Part shown: one piece after another, positions 25,545 through 38,500 of the stretch
Position numbering within the stretch: position 1 is the stretch's first letter
Layout: each line of letters opens with the position of its first letter
Origin: Poriferisodalis sp026713105
GTDB taxonomy: Bacteria; Actinomycetota; Acidimicrobiia; Acidimicrobiales; Poriferisodalaceae
Assembly (NCBI GenBank): GCA_965115995.1
Contig: OZ220472.1
Location: forward strand, 620,001 to 684,000
DNA: 64,000 nucleotides
Direction of reading: 5' to 3'
The notes under the pieces: generated by a model
The model's database searches: none
What the model was told of the DNA's origin: nothing
The model's input: the letters and a program-made list of their open reading frames with translations, nothing else
Made by a program: the position numbers and the translations under genes

Positions 25545-27841
25545 GGCTCGCGATTCTGTACCTCGGTTCTCGTCCGCGCTGGCGAGCCTCACCCAGGGTG
25601 ATATCCGACTCGAACCGCTCGGTCGCGGGTACCACTACAGGGGTGCAGGTGCTCGGGTCGTATGGGCCCGCGAGGGCAGCGCTCAGCAGGATCGCGCAGG
25701 CGGTTATGGCAGCAGCAGTGCTGGTGGGCGTGCTCGTCGTCGGTGTCGCGCCCGCCGGTGCGCAGTCGTCCGGCTCCGGCTTGGCGCCAGAGGTCATCGT
25801 CGTGGAAGGCCGCGGGTTTGGCCATGGCAACGGCCTCAGCCAGTGGGGCGCCCTCGGTTATGCGCTCGACTACAGCTGGACGAGCGATCGCATCGTGGGG
25901 CACTACTACAGCAACACCACGCTCACCGACGTGGCCGAGCGCGATGTCTGGGTCCACCTCACACGCAATCGGGGCGACCTGCTCGTGACCTCAGCGTCTG
26001 CGTTCAGCGTTGCGGATCGCGATTTCAGCGGCGGAACCGTCGTGCGAGTCGGTGTCAGCGGCGGCGACTTCTTCGTGCGCTCGGGCAGTGGCTGCGGATC
26101 CCGAGGCAACCTCGTCGACGATGACCTGGGGGCCTCAAGCCGCCGCGGCGACCGTTACGTGGAGGTGCTTCCCGCCAACGGCGACTACCGCCTCGATGAC
26201 CAGTCGCAGATGCTGGTGATGATCTATTGCGACGGGACCGACTCGGCGGTGGAGTCGATGCGCGTCGCCTATCGCGGCGCTCTCGCCGTCGTGGATCAGA
26301 ACGGCCCGGTCGCCGTCAACCGGGTTCCGCTGGAGCAGTACCTGCGTGGCGTGGTGCCGCGCGAGAGCATCCCCGAATGGGGAGCTGCGGGCAACGGTCG
26401 GGGGATCGCCGCGCTTGAGGCCCAAGCCATCGCCGCCCGGTCGTACGTGCTCTCGCTTGCTGCCGCACGCGAGCGGCGCGGATTGTTCACCGACACCTGT
26501 GACTACTGGAGTTGCCAGGTGTACGGAGGCGCTGCGCAGAACGGGCAGGGACGCGACCACGGCAACCGCTACATCCACACCAACACCGCAATCGTCAACA
26601 CCGCCGGTCGGGTGCTTGTCCACCCTGACGGCCGGATCGCGTTCGCCGAGTTTCATTCCTCGAGCGGCGGTTGGACAGCCGGCATTGACGAGGGCTCGCA
26701 CTTCCCGGGCGTGGAGGATCTCGGCGATGCCACCTCGGGCAATCCGAACCATGCCTGGGAGAGCCGCATCCGTCGCGCGGACATCGAGACGAGATTCCCC
26801 AGCATCGGCCAGTTGCGCTGTATAGAAGTGACGCATCGAAACGGCGACGGGGCCTGGGGCGGACGGACCCGGGGGCTGCGTCTCGTTGGTACCAGAGGCG
26901 TCGAGGACTTCGAGGGCTATAGCGGCGTCGAGGACGGTCAGTGGGGACGCTGGGCTCGTGATCCGTTCCGGCGGGTGTTCGCGCTGAAGTCAGACTGGTA
27001 TCGCTTTCCCCAGTTCAGCTCGGACGGACCCTGCGAGTCGGGACCCGTCGATCCTGGCGACCCCGACGAACCTGGCGACACGACTGGGGCTGCGGGCGGC
27101 CCGGGTTTGTGGTTGCTGAAGTCTGACGGGACGGTGTTCGCCGACGGTGCGGCCGAGCACCTCGGCGACGGCAGCCGAGCGCCGTCGACCCGCTTCGTAG
27201 CAATGGCCGCGCACCGCGGCGGTGCTGGCTACTGGTTGGCGCGATCTGACGGCGACGTGCAGGCTTTCGGCGACGCCGAGGATCATGGCAACGCGGCTGG
27301 CGTCAGTCTCGCCGAACCCGTGGTGGCGATGGCTTCGCATCCCGCTGGGGAGGGCTACTGGCTCGCTACCGCTGACGGGACGGTCTTTGCGTTCGGCGCC
27401 GCCGGGCACTGGGGCGCACTCGCCCACGTGAACCTGGCGTCGGACGTGGTCGACATCGAGGCCACACCTACTGGCGACGGCTACTGGCTGGCGCTGGCCG
27501 ACGGTCGGATCATCGCCTTTGGCGATGCGCACGAAGCCGGCTGCGGACCGGTACTCCGAACGAACCGCGCCGCGATCGGACTGGCCGCGGAACCCGGCGG
27601 TGGCGGCTACTGGCTCGCCGGCGCGAATACCGAGGTGCACGCCATCGGATCGGCCTCCCATCATGACGACCGGTCTGACCGTCAGAACCGCCTGAGAACG
27701 GTTGCCATCGCCGCTACGGCGGACGGCGACGGCTATTGGCTGGTGTGGAGCGACGGCACCAGCTTCAACTACGGAAATGTCCCGGATTACCGCACGAGTC
27801 GCGCCGGTCCGGGAGTCGTCGCAGCCGAATCGGCGCAGTAG
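25541..27841 (+). CDS. Secreted SpoIID/LytB-domain protein with C-terminal GYWL repeats
   Basis: The 766-residue protein has a hydrophobic signal segment near residues 50-75 ending in APAGAQ. A GHGNGLSQWGA motif and a SpoIID domain follow, with the likely catalytic Glu in VVPRES and a later FHSSSGGWT. SpoIID enzymes cleave glycan strands lacking stem peptides. The last 230 residues hold six tandem repeats of about 44 residues with the marker GYWLA-SDG--AFGDA, probably a beta-propeller. The GTG overlapping the gmd stop is listed; a GTG 102 bases downstream, nearer the signal segment, is equally possible. Confidence 0.82.
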   Translation: MRLAILYLGSRPRWRASPRVISDSNRSVAGTTTGVQVLGSYGPARAALSRIAQAVMAAAVLVGVLVVGVAPAGAQSSGSGLAPEVIVVEGRGFGHGNGLSQWGALGYALDYSWTSDRIVGHYYSNTTLTDVAERDVWVHLTRNRGDLLVTSASAFSVADRDFSGGTVVRVGVSGGDFFVRSGSGCGSRGNLVDDDLGASSRRGDRYVEVLPANGDYRLDDQSQMLVMIYCDGTDSAVESMRVAYRGALAVVDQNGPVAVNRVPLEQYLRGVVPRESIPEWGAAGNGRGIAALEAQAIAARSYVLSLAAARERRGLFTDTCDYWSCQVYGGAAQNGQGRDHGNRYIHTNTAIVNTAGRVLVHPDGRIAFAEFHSSSGGWTAGIDEGSHFPGVEDLGDATSGNPNHAWESRIRRADIETRFPSIGQLRCIEVTHRNGDGAWGGRTRGLRLVGTRGVEDFEGYSGVEDGQWGRWARDPFRRVFALKSDWYRFPQFSSDGPCESGPVDPGDPDEPGDTTGAAGGPGLWLLKSDGTVFADGAAEHLGDGSRAPSTRFVAMAAHRGGAGYWLARSDGDVQAFGDAEDHGNAAGVSLAEPVVAMASHPAGEGYWLATADGTVFAFGAAGHWGALAHVNLASDVVDIEATPTGDGYWLALADGRIIAFGDAHEAGCGPVLRTNRAAIGLAAEPGGGGYWLAGANTEVHAIGSASHHDDRSDRQNRLRTVAIAATADGDGYWLVWSDGTSFNYGNVPDYRTSRAGPGVVAAESAQ

Positions 27842-27867
27842 AGCACCGTGCGAAATGTGACCCAGCC

Positions 27868-30800
27868 ATGAGTTCGCCGACCTCGGAGGAGATGCCAGCA
27901 CTCGCGGCAACCGGGCCAGCGGATTCGGCACCCCCGCCTGCGGTCGCGGCGATCGTCACGGCAGGTTCGCAGTGGTCCGACACCGAGTTCACCTTGGGGG
28001 CATTGGCCGCTCAGGACTACCCACGGCTCGCCGTTCTGGTGCTGTGCGACGGGGACGGTGTTCAGGGCGAGCGGGTCCGAGAGCTGTATCCCACCGCCGC
28101 AGTCGCCGATGCGGTGTCGTCTCGGGCAGGTCGCGGCCACCGAGCCCAGCGCGGGCGAATGGGCGCGGCCAACAATCGGGGGGCATCACTGGTCCGCGGA
28201 GCGGACTACCTCCTGTTCCTCTCCGGTCGCGTCGCGCTCGCGCCCGACGCCGTCAGCCTGCTCATCGAAGATGCCGAGAACGTCCCGGGACGGATCGTCG
28301 GCGTCGCCGGCCCCAAGCTGCTCGACGCCGAGGACGGCTTGACGCTGCGCGATCTCGGTGGCACCGCGGATCGCCTTGGAGTCCGGATTCCGGTGGTCGG
28401 CCCCGACGAGCTGGATCAGGCACAGCACAACGAGGCCCGTGACCTGTTTGTGGCGCCCACCGAGGCGATGCTCGTGCGGGAAGACATCTTCCGCGTCGTC
28501 GGCGGATTCGATCCCGCGCTCGAAGGCGACGGCGCCGTGGTCGATCTGTGCTGGCGCATCCAGCTCTCGGGCGCACGGGTCCGGATCGTGCCGTCTGCGA
28601 CCGGGACCCTGCGGACCGGTCCGACCGCGCCACGCCATGGGCCCTCGGCACGTCAGCACGAGCACCGGGCCCGGCTGCGCACCATCTCGAAGTGCTACGG
28701 CTGGGTACACCTGCTGCCAGCGGTGGCGCTCGCAGTCGTGCTCGCGGCAGGCGAGGTGTTGTTCGGGGCGCTACGTGGACGGTTCGCTCAGGCCGCCGAC
28801 GTGGCGCTGGCGTGGTTGTGGAACGCGCGGCACATCGGGGGCACCTTCGCGCTGCGAGGCGCCGCCAAGCGGTACCGGCGGGTGCGAGACGTGGATCTGC
28901 GGCGACTGCAACAGGGCGGCTCGGTACGGGTCGCCGATTGGTTCCGCTACCGCTTGAGTCCCGAAGGAGGGCTGGCCGCACGGACCACGATCGACGAGAG
29001 CATCCTGGGCACCTGGCGACGCAACGCGCATCGAACGGTGTGGGTGGTCTGGCTGGGAGTGATCGGCCTGATCATGTTCGGTTCTCGTCACCTGCTGACC
29101 GGCGGGATTCCCGCATACGGCCAGTTCACGGCATTTGCCGACGTCGGCACGATGGCCGGGGCGTACCTGGATGGCTGGCGCGACAGCGGGGTCGGTGCAG
29201 CCGGGATCGGTCATCCGGCGATGGGCTTGCTGAGCCTCGGTGGAACCGTTCTCCTGGGCGCAGTCGGTCTGTTGAGGAACATTTCCATCTGGGGTCTGGT
29301 GCTCACGGGCCTGATTGGCATGTGGAAGCTCTGTGACACTGGGTCCCCCCGAGACGGACTGAACCGCAATGGCCGACTGGTCGCTCTGGTGCTGTACGCC
29401 GCATGCCCGCTGCCGTACAACGCGTTGGCCAGCGGCCGCTGGGACGTGTTGTTGGCCTACGGAATCGCGCCAGCGATCGTGCTGCTCGCAAGCCGACTGA
29501 TCGGTGCTTCGCAAGCTCCCCAATCACGCGACGGAAGCCGGCGCGCCACCGTCGCCAGAGTGGCGTCGCTCGCCTTGCTTCTCGCCGTGGCGGCAGCGTT
29601 CGAGCCGTTCATGCTGGTGCTGGCGTTGGCTGCGGGGCTGGCGCTCGCCGTCGTCGAGTTGCTGCGGCGCGCGGTACGCCGCGAGCGGCTCGGTGCGCCG
29701 GTCGCCGGCTCGCTGCAGGTCGCGGTCGCGGTCGCGCTCGCCGCAATTGCGCACCTTCCCTGGCTGATCGAGTTCGATTCGCTGCGGGCATACCTCGATG
29801 CCTCGCTCGGCAGCCGCACGCCGTCGACACCGTCGTCGCTGGTCGAGCTGCTGCGCTTCCAGACGGGCCCACTCGGCGAATTGCCGCTCAGTTGGGGTCT
29901 GATGGCTGCCGCGGCGATACCTCTGCTGATTGCGCGCGGCGGGCGGTTGTGGTCGTCGGTCCACGGCTGGGCGGTGGCGCTGATCGGTTTCGCCTTTGGA
30001 TGGGTCATCGTGGCCGGTTGGGCGGACGCCCTGGCGGACGGAGTGGGGCTGGGACACTCGCTCGCCGAAGTATCGCTGGCGTTCGGCGCCGTCGGTCTGT
30101 GCTGGACAGCGGCGACGGGCCCCGCAGCTCTCGCAGCCACCGGAGGCGACGCACCACCCCGGACGCGCAGCGCGATGGTCTTGCTGAGCGGCATTGCTGT
30201 GGGCGCCATGGTGCTCCCGACCGCGTGGGCATCGATCGACGGCAACTGGTCGGCACCGAGCTTCGACCACCGAGTGCCACTGGGGCTCGTCGACGACCGC
30301 GGTGTCGGACCTGACTACCGGGTCCTGTGGCTCGGCGCTCCGGAGGTCCTGCCGCTGCGTGGTACCGATCTCGGCGTCTCCGGACTCGCTGCTGCGACGT
30401 CAGTGCGGGGCTATCCCGATGTCCGGCATGCGTTCGCGACGCCGCAGACCCCCGGCAGCGAACGCTTGGCCGACGCCGTTCGGGTCGGGCTGGCGGGTGA
30501 CACGCTGCGACTGGGACGGCTGCTGGGATCATTCGGCATCAGGTATGTCGTGGTGGTGGAACGCTCGGGACCCTCCTATACCGACGGCTGGGACCGGCCG
30601 GTACCGCCTGCGGTGTCCGAGGCGCTCGCTTCCCAGATCGATCTGCGCCCACTGGCAGCCGACCCGTCGGTCCAGGTGTTTCGCAATGAGGCCTGGTGGT
30701 CCTCGCGGTCACAGTTCGAACGGCCGATCCCGACGGACTTCGCCACCGACCCGGTGGACCTCGTGGTCAGCGACTTGACCGACGGCATTGGTGTGTTCAC

Positions 30801-31161
30801 CGATTACCGGTCCGCCACAAGCCAGCTCGGACCGGTGGGCATGGGCCCGGTGTTGGTAGCCGAGACCTACGACCCCGGCTGGCGCCTCGAAATTTCTGGT
30901 GAGCGGACTGAGCCGACCCCGGCTCTGGGCTGGGCGATGCGCTTCGACCCACCCCAGGGCGGCCCGGCCGAATTGCACTTCGAGCGATCGAGCGCCGCGT
31001 CCTCCCGGATCACCGCCCAGGTGCTGATCTGGCTGGTGCTGATCTGGGTGGCGATCGGCCAGCCCACCCCGCTCGCAGACCGCTTCTCTGCCCTCGTGCG
31101 GAGAACGGCGCGGGGGTCGCAGCGGCGCAGCGCTCCCGGCGGCACGGCGGTGGACTCATGA
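27868..31161 (+). CDS. Very large membrane glycosyltransferase (GT2-like N-terminus)
   Basis: The protein has 1097 residues. About residues 25-250 resemble a GT2 domain (AAIVTAGSQW, VLVLCDGDG, AANNRGASLV, FDPALEGDGAVVDLCWRI). More than ten hydrophobic helices follow, between about residues 280 and 800, and then a soluble extracytoplasmic domain. The canonical DDGS is replaced by CDGDG, so donor binding may be altered. It probably transfers a sugar from a lipid carrier to a wall polymer, but this is inference. It lies in the envelope cluster next to DUF5719 and thioredoxin genes. Its last 20 codons are duplicated downstream. The start is the ATG of MSSPTSEE. Confidence 0.75.
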   Translation: MSSPTSEEMPALAATGPADSAPPPAVAAIVTAGSQWSDTEFTLGALAAQDYPRLAVLVLCDGDGVQGERVRELYPTAAVADAVSSRAGRGHRAQRGRMGAANNRGASLVRGADYLLFLSGRVALAPDAVSLLIEDAENVPGRIVGVAGPKLLDAEDGLTLRDLGGTADRLGVRIPVVGPDELDQAQHNEARDLFVAPTEAMLVREDIFRVVGGFDPALEGDGAVVDLCWRIQLSGARVRIVPSATGTLRTGPTAPRHGPSARQHEHRARLRTISKCYGWVHLLPAVALAVVLAAGEVLFGALRGRFAQAADVALAWLWNARHIGGTFALRGAAKRYRRVRDVDLRRLQQGGSVRVADWFRYRLSPEGGLAARTTIDESILGTWRRNAHRTVWVVWLGVIGLIMFGSRHLLTGGIPAYGQFTAFADVGTMAGAYLDGWRDSGVGAAGIGHPAMGLLSLGGTVLLGAVGLLRNISIWGLVLTGLIGMWKLCDTGSPRDGLNRNGRLVALVLYAACPLPYNALASGRWDVLLAYGIAPAIVLLASRLIGASQAPQSRDGSRRATVARVASLALLLAVAAAFEPFMLVLALAAGLALAVVELLRRAVRRERLGAPVAGSLQVAVAVALAAIAHLPWLIEFDSLRAYLDASLGSRTPSTPSSLVELLRFQTGPLGELPLSWGLMAAAAIPLLIARGGRLWSSVHGWAVALIGFAFGWVIVAGWADALADGVGLGHSLAEVSLAFGAVGLCWTAATGPAALAATGGDAPPRTRSAMVLLSGIAVGAMVLPTAWASIDGNWSAPSFDHRVPLGLVDDRGVGPDYRVLWLGAPEVLPLRGTDLGVSGLAAATSVRGYPDVRHAFATPQTPGSERLADAVRVGLAGDTLRLGRLLGSFGIRYVVVVERSGPSYTDGWDRPVPPAVSEALASQIDLRPLAADPSVQVFRNEAWWSSRSQFERPIPTDFATDPVDLVVSDLTDGIGVFTDYRSATSQLGPVGMGPVLVAETYDPGWRLEISGERTEPTPALGWAMRFDPPQGGPAELHFERSSAASSRITAQVLIWLVLIWVAIGQPTPLADRFSALVRRTARGSQRRSAPGGTAVDS

Positions 31162-31243
31162 GAACGGCGCGGGGGTCTGAGCGGCGCAGCGCTTCCGGCG
31201 GCACGGCGGTGGACTCATGAGAACGGCGCGGGGGTCGCAGCGG
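31101..31243 (+). repeat. 59-bp tandem duplication at a gene junction
   Basis: Two full units and 25 bases of a third repeat with a period of 59 bases. Each full unit begins GAGAACGGCGCGGGGGTC and ends GGCGGTGGACTCAT. The first unit is the 3' end of the glycosyltransferase gene; the second and third fill the space before the DUF5719 gene. The second unit carries a few substitutions, for example TCTGAG in place of TCGCAG. Confidence 0.95.
31158..31220 (+). CDS. 20-residue micro-ORF made by the tandem duplication
   Basis: It starts with an ATG overlapping the glycosyltransferase stop (ATGA) and repeats that protein's C-terminus: MRTARGSERRSASGGTAVDS against the parental RRTARGSQRRSAPGGTAVDS. 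It ends in another ATGA. It may only relay translating ribosomes; whether the peptide is made is unknown. Confidence 0.3.
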   Translation: MRTARGSERRSASGGTAVDS

Positions 31244-31249
31244 CCATGA
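31217..31249 (+). CDS. 10-residue micro-ORF coupling to the DUF5719 gene
   Basis: The frame MRTARGSQRP starts inside the ATGA that ends the 20-residue micro-ORF. Its own TGA overlaps the ATG of the DUF5719 gene. It completes an unbroken chain of ATGA overlaps from the glycosyltransferase to DUF5719. Confidence 0.3.
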   Translation: MRTARGSQRP

Positions 31250-32937
31250 ACGTCCTGCGGTGGCTTCCTCGGCTGCTGATCCCGCTGGCAATCGCGGCGG
31301 CGCTGGTGATCGACGCGCGCGACGACCGAACGCCGCTGTCACCCGCCGTCGAGGACCCCGAAGCGCTGACGCAGGTTGTGGTCCCGCCCCCCGATGCGTT
31401 GACGTCGAGCTGGTTCTGCCCCGTCGTCGGCATGCGGGCACCCGTGCAGGGCTTTGGAGAGGTCACCTCAGAGGTACTGCTGACGAACATGACCGCCGAG
31501 ACGGCATCGGTGTCGGTCGAATTCCGTGGTCGCACGACCGGTCGGCAGTTTGTGACCGCAGACGTGGCACCTCACAGCACCGGAGTTGTCACCACTTCGG
31601 ATTACGTGCGTGACGAGGTCATCGGGGCCTTGGTGGAAGCCACTTCGGGCGGGCTGGCCGTGACGCGGCGACTGGTCTCCCCGCTGGGGGTCGACGAGGC
31701 TCGCTGTTCGAGCACGCTGGCGCCGAACTGGTTTGTCCCCGTCGGCGACACCCAGGCCGATGCGTTGGGCGTGTTGGCAATCATGAATCCGCTGCCGCGC
31801 GATGCGATCGTCGACGTCACGTTTGCGTCGGAAGCGGAGTTCGGACCGTTCGTAGCGCCCGCGTTGACCGGTGTGGTGGTGCCGGCGTGGAGCACGGTTG
31901 TCGTCGATGTCGGCGAGCATGCCCGTCGCCGAGACGTCGTGGCCGCATCTGTCAGGGCCCGTACCGGCCGCATCGCGGTGGATTCGTTCGTGGCCTACGA
32001 CGGGAGTGTCGGGCGGCGCGGCCTGGCTGCGGAGTTGGCCTCAGTGGCCGCCGGCGACCGGTGGCTCGTGCCCGTGGCCGGCATCGATGACCGGACACAT
32101 CTGTGGTTACGGGTCTTCAATCCCTCTGACGACGTTGCGGAAGTCGCTGCGTCGGTCGCGTCCCACGACTCTCGCAGCGACCGTGTGGCGTTTGCCGTTG
32201 CATCGCACGATGTCATGGAGCTGAAGGTCGAACCTCCAGGCGAACTGGCACCCGGACTCGCGACACTGCTCGCGCCGGCCGGTGCCCCTTTCGGAATCGC
32301 CGTCGAATCACAGAACGGCGTTCCCATCGTCGTGTGGGCCGAAACACTGGTCGGCAGCGCTGCCAGCCCGCTGACCGACATCGGTGCCGCATCCGCCAGC
32401 GTCTCCGCTGCCGGGGACACCGCAGTTCCGGATTCCGGCGGCGAGTCCACCACGGTGGTTGCGCAAACGGGCGGTACTGAGGGTGCTGACGCGCCGGTGG
32501 GCGACCCTGCGTCCGACGAAGGCGATGACGAATCGCCAGTCGAGATTCTGCCCCCGGTGCACCGAGCACAGTCGGGTCTGGCGTTCGTGCCCGGCATCGA
32601 TCGCACCAGCGACCGGTGGCTCGTGGTCATCGCTCCCGAATCGGGAGGCGAGGCATTCCTGACGATCATGACCGATCCACTCGCGGCAGCCGATTGGGAT
32701 GGCTCGCAGGACGGTGATTCATCGGTCTCGACGAACAGCGATCGCCGCGTGGTGGTCGGAACACTGGGCCGCGAGACCGTCGCCCTCATCGACGTGCCAG
32801 CATCGGGCGTGGTCACGCACCGGCTGGCGAGCGGCACGACCCGTCTGCTCGTCTCCGACACGCCGTTCGCAGTGCTGCTGTGGCAGGTACGGAGCGGGAG
32901 TGAGGGGCTGAGCGTGGCTCACCCGCTGGTGTGGTGA
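31246..32937 (+). CDS. DUF5719-like secreted or membrane-anchored protein
   Basis: The 563-residue protein has an N-terminal hydrophobic helix (about residues 5-23) that acts as signal or anchor. A mostly beta extracytoplasmic region follows, with repeated strands of the type WFCPVVG, NWFVPVGD, RWLVPVAG. Paired cysteines occur near residues 64 and 154. An acidic Asp/Glu/Ser-rich linker lies near residues 380-440. Proteins of this type follow a large glycosyltransferase in many actinobacteria; the role is unknown but probably tied to envelope glycan assembly. The naming rests on architecture and neighbours. Confidence 0.65.
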   Translation: MNVLRWLPRLLIPLAIAAALVIDARDDRTPLSPAVEDPEALTQVVVPPPDALTSSWFCPVVGMRAPVQGFGEVTSEVLLTNMTAETASVSVEFRGRTTGRQFVTADVAPHSTGVVTTSDYVRDEVIGALVEATSGGLAVTRRLVSPLGVDEARCSSTLAPNWFVPVGDTQADALGVLAIMNPLPRDAIVDVTFASEAEFGPFVAPALTGVVVPAWSTVVVDVGEHARRRDVVAASVRARTGRIAVDSFVAYDGSVGRRGLAAELASVAAGDRWLVPVAGIDDRTHLWLRVFNPSDDVAEVAASVASHDSRSDRVAFAVASHDVMELKVEPPGELAPGLATLLAPAGAPFGIAVESQNGVPIVVWAETLVGSAASPLTDIGAASASVSAAGDTAVPDSGGESTTVVAQTGGTEGADAPVGDPASDEGDDESPVEILPPVHRAQSGLAFVPGIDRTSDRWLVVIAPESGGEAFLTIMTDPLAAADWDGSQDGDSSVSTNSDRRVVVGTLGRETVALIDVPASGVVTHRLASGTTRLLVSDTPFAVLLWQVRSGSEGLSVAHPLVW

Positions 32938-32944
32938 GGGGCTG

Positions 32945-33372
32945 ATGGAGCGTCTCATCATCGCTGCGCTGCTGATCGTCGCCGCGATCGCAGTCGCCTG
33001 GCTGATCCAGCGTCGCCGCGGCGCACATGCTGCAGCGGTACCACGGTCCGAACTGCCTTCGGCCGTTGACCTCGGTGCGGTGGGCATAGCGGTCGGCCCG
33101 GCGTTGGTGGTCTTCACCGAAGAGACCTGCCGCACGTGTGCGGCAGCGCTCGCCGTGGTGCGCGGCCCCGCGGGTGCGGGACTGCCCGTCGCCGAGGTGT
33201 CCTTCGGCAATGATCGAGAGCTGCATCGTCGCCACGGCATCGACACCGTGCCCACGACAGCGGTGGTTGATGTCGGGGGTCAGGTCATCGACGGCTGGGT
33301 CGGCAGCGTGGATCTGTCCGCACTGGCGGCGGCACTCGCACAGGTGGTGCGGGGTCCCGAGCCTTCGCAGGG

Positions 33373-33376
<4 letters not shown>
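32945..33376 (+). CDS. Membrane-anchored thioredoxin-like protein
   Basis: The 143-residue protein has one N-terminal transmembrane helix followed by an Arg-rich stop (QRRRG). A thioredoxin fold follows, with the redox motif CRTC in FTEETCRTC and a cis-proline region at TVPTTAVVD. By the positive-inside rule the domain is probably cytoplasmic. It follows DUF5719 by seven bases and shares its direction, so the two are likely co-transcribed. Its stop overlaps the convergent ftsH stop by four bases (TTAG). The partner is unknown. Confidence 0.78.
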
Positions 33377-35451
<2,075 letters not shown>

Positions 35452-35552
35452 GTGTTCATGCTATGGCGGCGCCCCGCTGACCAGTAGCCGCGAGGTGTAC
35501 ACAGCCCCTGAGCGCAGACGATCAGGACCCTTTCGGCCACTAACCTGCGCGG

Positions 35553-38500
35553 GTGGCGGCACTGACCACGCGCCCGTGGCGCTCGGGGGCGGTGCTGCGA
35601 GCGTGGGTCGAAGCCGCGGTTGTCGTGACGAGTTGCGCGGCCGTCGTGTGCTGGCTCGATCCGCTCGGGGTCGTCTCGACGGCGACGCCGACCGGCGGTG
35701 ATATGGGCGCCCATGTCTGGGGCCCGGCGTACTTGCGGGACGAACTGCTGCCAGCGGGCTCGCTGCGCGGCTGGACGCCCGAGTGGTACGCGGGCATGCC
35801 GGCGATGCAGTTCTACATGGTGCTGCCGTACCTGATGATCGTGGCCGCAGACCTGGTGCTGCCGTTCGGAGTGGCCTTCAAACTCGTCGCGATCAGCGGT
35901 GTCGTCTCGATGCCGGCCACGGCTTGGTTGATGTGCCGGCTGGCAGGCTGGCCGCGCCTGCTGCGGATGCTGGCGCCGGTGGCGGCGCTTCTGTTCGTCT
36001 TCGACGTGAACTTCACGATCTACGGCGGGAACGCGGCGTCAACATTGGCAGGGGAATTTGCATTCTCGATCGCGCTGTCGGCGACGCTCGTGTACCTCGG
36101 CATGCTCTGGCGCTCGCTCGAGCGGGGCACTGGGCGCGCACGGGCGAGCCTGGTTCTGGCCTTCGTGGCCCTGTGCCACCCCATCCCGCTGGCCTTCGCG
36201 GTGGCTGCCAGCATCTTGATGGTCGCGGTGCGCAGCCTGCATGCGCTGCCTGATCGCATCGGCCGGGTCGGGGCGATGGGCACCTCGATCGCAGCGGTCA
36301 TGCTGTGGGCCGCCGTCTGGAATATCAGCGAGTCTCCGCTGGCTCGGCTGGCCGTACCGGTCGCGGCGGTCATCGCGCTGGTGGTGGGGGAGTGGCGGCG
36401 GTCGTGGCATGCGCTCGTCATCGGCCTCGTCGGCGGAGCATTGTCGGCGTTCTGGACCGTGCCGTTCGTTGCGCGACGCGCGTTCTTGAACGACATGGGC
36501 TGGGAGCGGCTCGACTCCGTGCGGGAGCACCTGTTCTTCACCGACGAGATCGGCGGCGGCGGGACGCACCACAGCATCACCTGGCTGCTCGTGCTGGCAG
36601 CAGTCGGTGCCGCAGTCGGTTTCGCACGCTGGTATCGCCCGGCGATCACGTGGACTGTCATCGCCTTCACGATGGCCATGGGTTTTGTCCACTGGCCCCA
36701 GCACCGGCTGTGGAATGCCCGGATCCTGCCCTTTTGGTACCTGGCCGTGTACCTGCTGGCGGCGATGGGTGTGTGGCTCATCATCGAGGGGCTGACCCGT
36801 GCAGACTCGAACCGCTCCGACGGCAACGGGGCTCACCTCGCCGCAGCAGCGCGCTGGGTGCGCATGCTGACCCCGGTTGTCGCGCTGGTTGCGGGAATAG
36901 GCCTGCTGGCACTGCGATTCGGCGACATTCCCGGAACGAGGCTGAACGCAAACGGGGACTACCGCTGGGGCCCGTTGACGGTGTCGGCGGAGGACCGCAA
37001 TTTCGTCCGCGGCTGGGCGCGGTGGAACTTCCGCGGCTACGAGGGACGACCGTCATATCCCGAGTACCACTCCTTCGTCAGCGCCCTGAGCGATGTCGGC
37101 GAACGTCACGGCTGCGGGCGATTGCTGTGGGAGTACGACCGAGACATCGTGGGTGCCTACGGCACCCCGATGGCGCCGATGTTGCTGCCGCACTGGACCG
37201 ACGGCTGCATCGCCTCGATGGAGGGTCTCTATTTCGAATCGTCGCCGACGGTGCCGTTCCACTTCCTCATGCAGTCGGAGCTGTCGGCGGCGCCGTCGCG
37301 TCCGATGCGCGGCCTGCCCTACAACGCCCTGAACTTCGCACTCGGCGTGCCCCACCTGCAGATGTCCGGCGTGCGCTACTACGCGGCGTTCAGCCCCGAG
37401 GCCACAGCAGCGGCACAGGATTCGGCTGACTTGCAGTTCATTGCCTCGGCGGAGCCATGGTCGATCTACCTGGTCGCCGACAGCGACGTGGTGTCTGCGC
37501 TGGCGTTCGAGCCCGCAGTTGCACCCGATGTGTCTCAAGCCGGGCGGGCATGGACCGACCCGGCCGCGATCTGGTGGAACGACCCCGCGGCATGGGACGT
37601 GCCGATTGCGGCGGCGGGGGCCGAGCATTGGTCGCGAGTGTCACTGCTGCCGCCTCCCGGCAGTGCCGGCGGCGCGCCGGGCTCGTTGCCGAGATTCAGT
37701 GCGGCTCCACAGCGGGCGCTGCCACCGGTGCACATCGCCGACGTTGCCATGGGTCAGGACTGGCTGTCGTTTTCGGTGGATCGAACCGGGGTGCCGGTGC
37801 TGGTGAAGGTGTCGTACTTCCCGAACTGGTCGGTCAGCGGCGCCGAGGGCCCGTACCGGGTGACTCCCAACTGGATGGTGGTGGTTCCCACCGATTACCA
37901 CGTCGAGCTCAGATATGGCGCCACGGCGGTCGAGTACCTCGCCTGGCTGGCAACGCTGCTCGGCGCAGTCGCGCTCGCGCTGGTCGCCGTGCGGCCCCCG
38001 GCCCGTTTCGGTCGCTCGCCTGCGGTGCGCGGCTTCGATCCCGAACGACAGGCAGCGGAGCTGGGCCCCGCGCCGCCCGAGGTCTCGGTCGTTGTGCCGG
38101 CCTACCAAGCTGCGCACCTCGTCGGTACCGCCGTGTCGGAGATCAGCGCAGCCCTGCGTCGAAATGAGGCACTTCACGGCCGACTTGAGATTGTCGTCGT
38201 TGACGATGGTTCGACCGACGGCACAGCAGAGGCTGCCCGGCGGGCCGGGGCCGACGTCGTGGTGTCGTCGGAGGCGAATCGCGGCAAGGGCGCGGCGGTG
38301 CGCACGGGAATGCTTGCGGCAAGCGGTCGCTTGCGTCTGTTCACCGACGTGGACCTGGCCTACCCGCCCGGCCAGCTCACCGAGCTCGTCGATGCACTCG
38401 ACCGCGGGGCGGATGTGGCGCTCGGGAACCGGCGCCATGCCGAAGCGCGCACCATCAGCCCTGCGGCGCCCGCTCGCGCGATCGCGAGCCGGATGTTCAA

